Shown here in pieces: positions 1-5,848 of a stretch of 5,848 nucleotides of DNA. The stretch is taken from the NCBI GenBank assembly GCA_900557405.1, contig USSF01000089.1, positions 1 to 5,848 on the forward strand, written 5' to 3'. The DNA is from an uncultured Prevotella sp. (GTDB lineage: Bacteria; Bacteroidota; Bacteroidia; Bacteroidales; Bacteroidaceae). The position numbers and the translations under genes are program-made. Each line of letters starts with the position of its first letter. Position 1 is the first letter of the stretch. The notes beneath the pieces are model-generated. The model was not told the origin of the DNA, did not search any database, and saw nothing but the letters and a program-made list of their open reading frames with translations.

Positions 1-50
1 TCGCTTTGCAAGCAAAATCCCACTAAACCCTATAGGTTGCGGATTTGAGG
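1..50 (+). repeat. Left copy of a perfect 50-bp inverted repeat
   Basis: Bases 1-50 are an exact reverse complement of 5797-5846, with no mismatch; identity stops sharply at base 51. The repeat contains an 8-bp palindrome CCTATAGG (29-36) and a short dyad TTTGC-AA-GCAAA (5-16), so each copy has its own internal symmetry. One inward frame (from base 1) stays open until a TGA at 46-48 and another until a TAA at 83-85, so an upstream reading frame could end here, but nothing shows that one does. The repeat starts at the first base of the window, so its true outer boundary cannot be seen. The function is unknown: it may be a dispersed repeat, an element end or a recombination site. Confidence 0.95.
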
Positions 51-98
51 ATAAAAGTAAAAACATCGCACTAAAACTGAAATAAATCATCGATAAAA

Positions 99-130
99 GT
101 TGCAACATGTCGGAATATTGACTAATTTCG
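99..130 (+). promoter_or_regulatory. Probable Bacteroidetes-type promoter of the protease operon
   Basis: TAATTTCG at 123-130 matches seven of eight positions of the Bacteroidetes -7 consensus TAnnTTTG. GTTG at 99-102 lies 20 bp upstream, within the usual 19-21 bp spacing for the -33 TTTG element. Transcription would begin near 137, giving an untranslated leader of about 45 nt before the ATG at 182. The -33 element lies in a perfect 8-bp palindrome GTTGCAAC (99-106), which could be a regulator contact site, though a palindrome this short can arise by chance. The leader is AT-rich with no clear Shine-Dalgarno, as is normal in this phylum. Confidence 0.5.
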
Positions 131-181
131 CAACGTCATTCACAAGGAACGAGTATTTCAACTATCAAAAACATTATCTTT

Positions 182-2731
182 ATGAGAAAAACTCACACAT
201 CATTATTAACCGCAATGCTCGTATTGCTTTCTGTCATCACGGCATCGGCGAAGCCAAGGACTGCCGACCAGATGAAACGAATCGCACAGAACACAATACA
301 GCGCAAGTCATTAGCGAAAAATTCGGCAAAGAAAGGTGCTGCACAGCTCAAGACGCTGCTGCGCACGGAGGATTTGCAAGTGATGGGATACGAAGGCGGA
401 GGCTACGTGATTGTGGCTGCCGACGACCTCCTGCCGGAGGTGTTGGGCTACAGCGACTCGAAGTTCAGCGAGACGGGCAACCCGGCCTTCGGATGGTGGT
501 TGCAGTCGGTAAGGAAGGCAGCACGCATGGTGGTGAAAACGGGAGTGCCGAACAAGACCATAAAGCCCGACCCCACGCTCTACGCCGAGTCCGTGGCACC
601 GCTCATCACCAGCAAGTGGGACCAGCAGACGCCATACAACGACCTGTGTCCCGGCGGCGCATCGGGAAAGACCATGACGGGATGCGTGGCCACGGCAATG
701 GCACAGGTGATGTATTTCTGGAGATACCCCCTGCACGGCACGGGGTCGAAGACCATATACTATCCCTTTGAGGACACACACGGACAGCAGCTCACGGTGG
801 ACTTCTCGCAGGCAACATACGACTGGGACAACATGATAGACGACTACTCCGGTTCATACACCCCGCAGGAGGCGGCAGCCGTGGCCACACTGATGTACCA
901 CTGCGGCGTGGCGAGCAGCATGCAATACGGCGTGGACGGCAGCGGCACATACAACTCGGAGGCGGCGGCAGCGCTGAAGAACAACTTCGGATTCCCAGCC
1001 TCGGTGCGCTATGTGGAGCGTTCGCAATATGAGGAGGCAGACTGGATGCAGATGGTATATACCGACATCAGCAACCGCCAGCCCATCATCTATACCGGAA
1101 GCGACTACTCCTACGGCGGACACTGCTTCGTGCTCGACGGATACAACGCCGACGGACTGGTACATATCAACTGGGGATGGAGCGGCACGAGCGACGGTTT
1201 CTACAACATCGACCTGCTCAACCCCACGGGATTCCAGTTTGAGACCTACCAGACGATGGTGACGGGAATCAAGAGCGGAAACTCGAACGAGCTGATAGAA
1301 CTCAACGTGACCACAAACGGGGCGGGCACCCTGCAGCAGCAGATACCGGTAGAAAAGCAGTATCTCGTGAGCAGGCTGACCGTAAGCGGAAACATAAACA
1401 GCACCGACCTGAAATACCTGCGCCGACTGGCCGGACGCGACGAGAAGGGACGCAGCACGCGCGGACAGCTGGCATACGTGGACCTCACGGGCGCCACGAT
1501 ACAGGCAGGCGGCGAACCGTTTATCATCGACGGCACGACGCAGCTCACCACGCGCGACAACGAACTGCCCGAGCGGGCATTCTACGACTGCGAGGGACTG
1601 AAGACAATCAAGCTTCCGGGCAGCATCAAGGCTGTGGGCAACGGAGCCTTCGCCATGTGTCTCGCCCTGGAGGAACTCACGATGCCGGAAAGCGGCGACA
1701 ACTTCGTGCGCGACGGCGACTTCATCCTGTCGAAAGACCGCAAGGCCGTGGTGCAGGTGCTGCCGTCGGCAACGGGCAGACTCGACATCCCGAAGGGAGT
1801 GACGCGCATCAACGACTACGCACTGGCCGGATGCTCCAAGCTGACCCGACTGTCTGTCCCGTCGACACTGGAGTCAATGGGAACAAGGGCGCTCTACTTC
1901 GACTTCGGACTCGTGGAACTGAGGTCGTTCACGAAGAACGTGCCGACGCTCGGGGCAAACGTATTCGACGAAATCAACCTGAGCCGCTGCAAGCTCTACG
2001 TGCCGGGCGGTTCGAAGGCAAAATACAAGGTGGCTCCGCAATGGAAAGACTTCATCGGCAGCTACAAGCTCGGATGGAGCACCACCATCACATACGACAA
2101 CATCATTGAATTCGGCACCACGCTCACCGCACGCAACGCCATCCGCGAATACGGCGACGAGAACCCCACCTTCGGCTACAAGATCGAGGGCGACGCTCCG
2201 GCTGGTGTGCCAGAGCTGACATGCGCAGCCACGCAGCAGTCGCCGGTGGGCACATATGACATCGTGATAAGCCGCGGAACGGTGGGCGACGAACTCGTGG
2301 AATTCGTGAACGGCAAGCTTACCATCCTCCCCGCACCGCTCACGGTGAAGGCCGAGGACTGCACCCGACCATACGGAGAGGACAATCCGGAGTTCAAGCT
2401 GGCATACGAGGGATTCAAGAACAATGAAGACGAAACCGTATTCATAGTGAAACCAGCAGCCACGACAACGGCTACGAAATGGAGCGCCCCCGGCACATAC
2501 GATATAACCCCGGGCGGAGGCGAGGCAACAAACTACGAAATGGAATATGTGGACGGAAAGCTCACCGTGACCGCCACCGACGCCATCATATCGGCGATAG
2601 TGGCAGGAGGCGAGGCGTTCGACGTATATTCCGCAGACGGACAGCTCGTGGCACGCTCAGTGAAGTCGTTCGCCAATCTGAAGCCAGGCACCTATGTGGT
2701 GAAGGGAATGAAAGTGACAATAAGGAAATAA
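182..2731 (+). CDS. Secreted C10 (streptopain-family) cysteine protease with BspA-like LRR, two MBG domains and a sorting-type tail
   Basis: A secreted papain-fold endopeptidase zymogen. The signal peptide is residues 1-23, with a probable cut after ASA. Residues about 26-120 resemble the Spi/SpeB inhibitory propeptide. The C10 catalytic domain spans about 122-365. Cys168 lies in GCVATAMAQVMYFW, His314 in GGHCFVLDGY, and Asn330-Trp331 in HINWGW. The Cys-His and His-Asn spacings (146 and 16) closely match streptopain (148 and 16), so the enzyme looks intact. A BspA-type linker (372-459) is followed by LRR_5 repeats (about 460-625) and two MBG domains (about 633-716 and 718-798), marked by YGDENPTF and YGEDNPEF. 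The C-terminal tail (about 811-849) has FDVYSADGQLVAR and ends GTYVVKGMKVTIRK, like Prevotella type IX sorting tails. Streptopain is about 400 residues; long Prevotella/Porphyromonas homologues (interpain, periodontain) are of this size. The 182 start is chosen because it gives the charged n-region of the signal peptide. The family call is secure; the substrate is unknown. Confidence 0.95.
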   Translation: MRKTHTSLLTAMLVLLSVITASAKPRTADQMKRIAQNTIQRKSLAKNSAKKGAAQLKTLLRTEDLQVMGYEGGGYVIVAADDLLPEVLGYSDSKFSETGNPAFGWWLQSVRKAARMVVKTGVPNKTIKPDPTLYAESVAPLITSKWDQQTPYNDLCPGGASGKTMTGCVATAMAQVMYFWRYPLHGTGSKTIYYPFEDTHGQQLTVDFSQATYDWDNMIDDYSGSYTPQEAAAVATLMYHCGVASSMQYGVDGSGTYNSEAAAALKNNFGFPASVRYVERSQYEEADWMQMVYTDISNRQPIIYTGSDYSYGGHCFVLDGYNADGLVHINWGWSGTSDGFYNIDLLNPTGFQFETYQTMVTGIKSGNSNELIELNVTTNGAGTLQQQIPVEKQYLVSRLTVSGNINSTDLKYLRRLAGRDEKGRSTRGQLAYVDLTGATIQAGGEPFIIDGTTQLTTRDNELPERAFYDCEGLKTIKLPGSIKAVGNGAFAMCLALEELTMPESGDNFVRDGDFILSKDRKAVVQVLPSATGRLDIPKGVTRINDYALAGCSKLTRLSVPSTLESMGTRALYFDFGLVELRSFTKNVPTLGANVFDEINLSRCKLYVPGGSKAKYKVAPQWKDFIGSYKLGWSTTITYDNIIEFGTTLTARNAIREYGDENPTFGYKIEGDAPAGVPELTCAATQQSPVGTYDIVISRGTVGDELVEFVNGKLTILPAPLTVKAEDCTRPYGEDNPEFKLAYEGFKNNEDETVFIVKPAATTTATKWSAPGTYDITPGGGEATNYEMEYVDGKLTVTATDAIISAIVAGGEAFDVYSADGQLVARSVKSFANLKPGTYVVKGMKVTIRK

Positions 2732-2749
2732 CAAAAATACATTACGGCT

Positions 2750-5629
2750 ATGATGAATATAATAAAGAAACAGGCATTGGTGCTGATGGCATTTGCCGCC
2801 GTACAGGGAATACAGGCACAGACGGGAATCGAAGTGCCATATATACAGAATCTGAAAAGCTACCAGGATTTCTTCACCATGAAGATAGTGGATGCCAACA
2901 ACGACGGCAACACCTTCGAGTATTGGTCATACAAGAATGTGGCGCAGTATATGCCGAACAACAATAATGCCGACGACTGGCTCATCACTCCGGCCCTGCA
3001 TCTGAAACCAGGCTACCGCTACGTGGTGAAGGCCACGGCAAGCAACAACTACCAGGGCTCGACGGACGTGATTGAAGTGGGCTACTGTGCCGACGGAACG
3101 GAAGTGTCGGGCATGACGATATTCAGGTCTGCCACCAACATAACGAACAGGGACGAGCAGGATATCTCGGATATCATCACAGTGAAGACAGACGGCGACT
3201 ACCGCATAGGATGGCACGTGATAACGCCGAAGAAGGGCGGTTCGCTGCTCATAGGCAAGATAAGCGTCACGGCGATTGCCGGTGTGGATGCACCGGGCGA
3301 AGTGACCGAACTGACGGCCACACCAGGCGCCGAGGGAGCACACTATGCCGACATATCCTTCAAGACACCGGCAAAGAGCGCCACAGACAAGGACATCACC
3401 GACCTGACAAAGGTGGAGGTGTATCGCGGCGAGACGCTCGTGACGGAGTTCGGACAGCAGAAGGCCGCCACGCTCCTCACCTGTCGCGACAATGAAGCTC
3501 CGCGCGGATTCAACACCTACACCGTGAAGGCTTACAATGAGGCCGGCGAGGGAATGCCGGCAATGGTGGAGACATACGTGGGAGAGGACACCGCAAAGCA
3601 GGTGAAGGACATCTATCTGACGGACAACGACAACTCGCTCACTCTGTCGTGGAAAGCTCCTGACGAGACGGGACTCAACGGATATTACGTGAACACCAAG
3701 GGACTGAAATACAGCGTGTATGACGCCGACGGAACCCGAGTGGCACACGACCTCACCACGACTTCGTGGACAAGAGATGGAGTGGACCAGAACGTGGAAC
3801 CATACGTGCAGCAGTACTCCGTGACGGCAACCAACGAGGCCGGCGAAAACGAGCGCACATACTGCAACGGAGTGGTAATCGGCCGTCCGTATACCGTGCC
3901 GTTCAAGGAGTCGTTCCCCAACATGAACACCGAAAACGCATTCTGGTGGACAGACCGAAGCGGAAAGAGCAACTGGTGGCCGGACAGGCTGTTCGCACAG
4001 GACGGCGACCACGGTTCCACTTCATTCCAGGCTGAGGCTGAGGGCGACAACGCATCGGTGAACACAGGCAAGATTACCCTCATCGGAACGAACAACCCGA
4101 GACTCTCGTTCTACTACTATTGCACGCCCGGGGAAAACATAATCCTCAAGGCATGGGTGGAGAACATGACGGAAACGACGGACACGGTGCTCAACGTCGA
4201 CGTGCGCAAGCTCACGGGCGAAGCCGGATGGCATAGGGTGACCGCTCCGCTGACACAATACAAGGATGGCAGATACATCACCGTGCACTTCAATGCCACA
4301 GGTCTCGACAAGGAGGCAAAGGTGGCTGTAGACAACATCATGGTGTCTGAGGTTTACGACTACGACCTGCAGACGGAGATATCAGCTCCGCGCAAGGCTG
4401 TGGTCAGCGGGAAATGTCCTGTCAAGGCCATCGTGACGAACGTGGGTAACAAGGCGGCAAAGAAGTTCAAGGTGGTTCTCCATGCAGGCGAGTTCACAGC
4501 AGAGCAAGAGGGCAAGGACCTCGCTGCCGACGAGAGCCGCACATTCACGTTCGATTACGTCCCGGCACCGTCGGAGGCTTCTCTCGTGAACGCATACGCC
4601 GAGACAGTGTTTGCATACGACCTCGACAACGACAATGACAAGTCGGCTTCTGTGGAAATCAACGTTTCGCAGAGCGGACTGGCAAAACCGGAGAACGTGA
4701 CGGCGGTTGCATCAGGCGCAGGCGCAGTAATCGGATGGACAGCACCGGCAAACACCGCGCGCAAGATAGAGGAAGACTTCGAAGGCTACGAGCCATGGAT
4801 AAAGGAGGGCATCGGCGAATGGATAACGACAGACTGCGACAAGGCTCCTACATACCAGGATATGCACGGCGACTTCCCGGGCGAGCGCGAACCGATGGCG
4901 TTCATCGTGTTCAATCCTACGGACAAGTCGGACTTCGTCAAATACGATGATATCTACAAGCCTCATTCAGGCGAACAGTATCTCGCCTGCTTCTCGGCAT
5001 ACAGTGCTCCGAAGAAATGCAACGACGACTGGCTCATCTCTCCAGAACTCTCCGGCGACGCACAGACAGCACAGTTCTATGCACACAGCATGAACTATTA
5101 TCTGAAGGAGTCGTTCGAGATTGCATACTCCGAGGGTGGAACAGAACCGGAGGACTTCACCGTGTTGCAGACCGTAACGGGAGCCGATTCCGACTGGTCG
5201 CTCTACTTCGCCGAACTGCCGGCTGGCGCAAAGAGACTTGCCGTGCATTGCATCACGCGTGAATCGTCATGCGCACTGGCAGTGGATGACTTCTCGTTCA
5301 TGGGCAGGAAGTGTACCGTCACTGGCTATAACATCTATCGCGACGGCAAACTTGCCGGAACGGCGGATGCCACAGCGACAGCCTTCACCGACAACTCCGT
5401 CGAGGCAGGAGCCCACAGCTATAAGGTGACGGCCCTGTATGCAGAAGGCGAAAGCGAATTCAGCGACGTCGCCGACGTGACCACCGCCATATCATCAGCA
5501 ACGGCAGAAGCGGCAGAAGGCAAGGCACAGTTCTTCGACCTCGCCGGACAGCGCCGCCAGCAGATGCAGAACGGCGTGAACATCATCCGCATGCAGAACG
5601 GAAAGGTGATAAAGGTAATAAAGAAATAA
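2750..5629 (+). CDS. Secreted multidomain jelly-roll/FN3 protein, probable surface adhesin or binding partner of the protease
   Basis: No catalytic domain is recognisable. The signal peptide is residues 1-23, with a probable cut after IQA; ATG codons at 2750 and 2753 both fit. A first jelly-roll domain resembling cleaved-adhesin/choice-of-anchor J spans about 27-177, with DDWLITPAL at 75-83. FN3-like domains follow at about 179-279 and 282-377. A second jelly-roll-like module is at about 380-535 (ESFPNMN near its start, VAVDNIMV at its end), then a CARDB-like segment at about 537-640. A third FN3 appears split: its first strands are at 643-668, a jelly-roll with DDWLISPEL (759-767) fills about 672-850, and the FN3 resumes at 854-911 with GYNIYRDG. 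The tail (about 922-959) has FFDLAGQRR and a basic end, like type IX sorting tails; it contains MQNG twice, encoded by an 11-bp direct repeat (5564 and 5591). The gene starts 18 bp after the protease stop with no terminator between, so co-transcription is likely. Domain borders are estimates. Binding or adhesion is inferred from related modules in gingipain adhesin regions. Confidence 0.85.
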   Translation: MMNIIKKQALVLMAFAAVQGIQAQTGIEVPYIQNLKSYQDFFTMKIVDANNDGNTFEYWSYKNVAQYMPNNNNADDWLITPALHLKPGYRYVVKATASNNYQGSTDVIEVGYCADGTEVSGMTIFRSATNITNRDEQDISDIITVKTDGDYRIGWHVITPKKGGSLLIGKISVTAIAGVDAPGEVTELTATPGAEGAHYADISFKTPAKSATDKDITDLTKVEVYRGETLVTEFGQQKAATLLTCRDNEAPRGFNTYTVKAYNEAGEGMPAMVETYVGEDTAKQVKDIYLTDNDNSLTLSWKAPDETGLNGYYVNTKGLKYSVYDADGTRVAHDLTTTSWTRDGVDQNVEPYVQQYSVTATNEAGENERTYCNGVVIGRPYTVPFKESFPNMNTENAFWWTDRSGKSNWWPDRLFAQDGDHGSTSFQAEAEGDNASVNTGKITLIGTNNPRLSFYYYCTPGENIILKAWVENMTETTDTVLNVDVRKLTGEAGWHRVTAPLTQYKDGRYITVHFNATGLDKEAKVAVDNIMVSEVYDYDLQTEISAPRKAVVSGKCPVKAIVTNVGNKAAKKFKVVLHAGEFTAEQEGKDLAADESRTFTFDYVPAPSEASLVNAYAETVFAYDLDNDNDKSASVEINVSQSGLAKPENVTAVASGAGAVIGWTAPANTARKIEEDFEGYEPWIKEGIGEWITTDCDKAPTYQDMHGDFPGEREPMAFIVFNPTDKSDFVKYDDIYKPHSGEQYLACFSAYSAPKKCNDDWLISPELSGDAQTAQFYAHSMNYYLKESFEIAYSEGGTEPEDFTVLQTVTGADSDWSLYFAELPAGAKRLAVHCITRESSCALAVDDFSFMGRKCTVTGYNIYRDGKLAGTADATATAFTDNSVEAGAHSYKVTALYAEGESEFSDVADVTTAISSATAEAAEGKAQFFDLAGQRRQQMQNGVNIIRMQNGKVIKVIKK

Positions 5630-5681
5630 AACGGAAAGTATTGTCGCGAAGACAAGACAGGGTAAATAATTGATATAATGT

Positions 5682-5727
5682 AAATCTCCAATCTGCGGGG
5701 CAAAAGCCTTTGCGGATTGGAGATTTT
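5682..5727 (+). terminator. Strong hairpin terminator after the operon
   Basis: Bases 5682-5696 pair with 5712-5726 over 15 positions, with one G-U wobble. The stem continues as GGGGC (5697-5701) against GCCTT (5706-5710), with one bulged T at 5711, around an AAAA loop. A short T run (5724-5727) and AT-rich sequence follow. This is the expected shape of an intrinsic terminator and lies 53 bp after the last stop codon. Because the outer stem ends are A-rich and T-rich, it might also act on leftward transcripts. A smaller stem, TTGTC-GCGAA-GACAA (5641-5655), lies between the stop codon and this hairpin; its role is unclear. Confidence 0.85.
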
Positions 5728-5736
5728 AATATTTTG

Positions 5737-5770
5737 ATGGATTAAACATTAATTTTACTCATTAATCCAT
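5737..5770. promoter_or_regulatory. 9-bp dyad next to the outward promoter, possible operator
   Basis: ATGGATTAA (5737-5745) and TTAATCCAT (5762-5770) are perfect inverted copies separated by 16 bp. The right arm ends directly against the -7 box at 5771, so the dyad covers the region where the -33 element would lie. CATTAAT also occurs twice in the same direction (5747-5753 and 5760-5766). This placement would suit a regulator of the rightward promoter. The sequence is very AT-rich, so chance symmetry is a real alternative. Confidence 0.35.
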
Positions 5771-5778
5771 TATCTTTG
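5771..5778 (+). promoter_or_regulatory. Outward-facing -7 box (rightward promoter for a gene beyond the window)
   Basis: TATCTTTG matches the Bacteroidetes -7 consensus TAnnTTTG exactly and is followed by CA, a common continuation. No convincing TTTG lies 19-21 bp upstream; the nearest TTTTG is about 34 bp away. Transcription would start near 5785, downstream of the operon terminator, and would run straight through the right inverted repeat and out of the window. It therefore probably serves the next gene to the right, with the repeat in its 5' leader. Confidence 0.55.
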
Positions 5779-5796
5779 CAGAAAATTTCTGAACAC

Positions 5797-5846
5797 CCTC
5801 AAATCCGCAACCTATAGGGTTTAGTGGGATTTTGCTTGCAAAGCGA
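5797..5846 (-). repeat. Right copy of the perfect 50-bp inverted repeat
   Basis: This is the exact reverse complement of 1-50. It includes the same CCTATAGG palindrome (5811-5818) and the same short TTTGC/GCAAA dyad (5831-5842). Two further bases (CA) follow before the window ends, and these cannot be compared with the left side. The copy lies 18 bp downstream of the outward -7 box, so it would be transcribed as leader RNA from that promoter. No transposase, integrase or invertase gene lies between the two copies. Confidence 0.95.
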
Positions 5847-5848
5847 CA

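Noticed and set aside
52..59. Possible leftward -7 box (TACTTTTA on the minus strand) next to the left repeat
   Set aside because: It lacks the final G of the consensus and has no clear -33 element, and it is spaced differently from the repeat than the right-hand promoter. It is too weak to claim a symmetric pair of outward promoters.
175..182. A second -7-like sequence TATCTTTA touching the protease start codon
   Set aside because: It would place transcription inside the gene. The next in-frame ATG (215) gives a signal peptide without its charged n-region. The promoter at 99-130 has better geometry.
100..771. A 223-residue plus-strand open frame overlapping the start of the protease
   Set aside because: It overlaps the protease signal peptide and propeptide in another frame, and its sequence is Arg/Gly/His-rich and low in complexity. 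Its start also lies upstream of the predicted transcription start.
2927..4012. A 361-residue open frame on the minus strand
   Set aside because: It lies wholly antisense within the well-supported jelly-roll/FN3 gene. Its translation is rich in Val, His, Arg and Cys with no recognisable domain, and it has no promoter or signal peptide. It is a product of codon bias in a GC-rich gene.
2971..5038. Near-identical DNA at 2971-2986 and 5023-5038 (16 bp shared)
   Set aside because: Both copies encode the conserved DDWLI motif of jelly-roll domains, so the match reflects domain homology rather than a separate repeat element.
1..5848. Linear plasmid, phage, IS element, CRISPR array or RNA gene
   Set aside because: No replication, transposase, integrase or phage gene is present, no regularly spaced repeats are seen, and no tRNA- or rRNA-like sequence was recognised. 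Terminal inverted repeats alone are not enough.

Overview
The window looks like a piece of a Bacteroidota genome, most likely Prevotella or a close relative. Four things suggest this: a streptopain-type (C10) protease fused to BspA-like leucine-rich repeats and MBG domains; short C-terminal tails resembling type IX secretion sorting signals on both proteins; promoter sequences close to the Bacteroidetes TAnnTTTG -7 box; and AT-rich sequence before the start codons with no clear Shine-Dalgarno. The coding DNA looks moderately GC-rich by eye and the margins are AT-rich. The genus call is an inference from protein architecture.

Layout from left to right: a 50-bp repeat (1-50); a short AT-rich leader with a plausible promoter (99-130); an 849-residue secreted cysteine protease (182-2731); an 18-bp gap; a 959-residue secreted protein built of jelly-roll, FN3 and CARDB-like modules (2750-5629); a strong hairpin terminator (5682-5727); a 9-bp dyad (5737-5770) abutting a rightward -7 box (5771-5778); and an exact inverted copy of the 50-bp repeat (5797-5846). 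Nothing supports a gene on the minus strand, and no stretch over 300 bases lacks a gene.

The two genes read as one transcription unit. Both products have Sec signal peptides and would leave the cell or sit on its surface. The first is expected to be made as a zymogen, autoprocessed, and to cut host, dietary or bacterial protein. The second has no visible catalytic domain and is probably a binding or adhesin-type partner. Their functional link is inferred from operon structure and shared tails.

The most unusual feature is the perfect 50-bp inverted repeat whose outer edges coincide with the window ends to within 2 bases. It encloses a complete operon and an outward-facing promoter but no transposase or recombinase. 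It could be a dispersed repeat at which an assembly broke, the ends of a non-autonomous element, or the borders of an invertible segment. The sequence alone does not decide between these.
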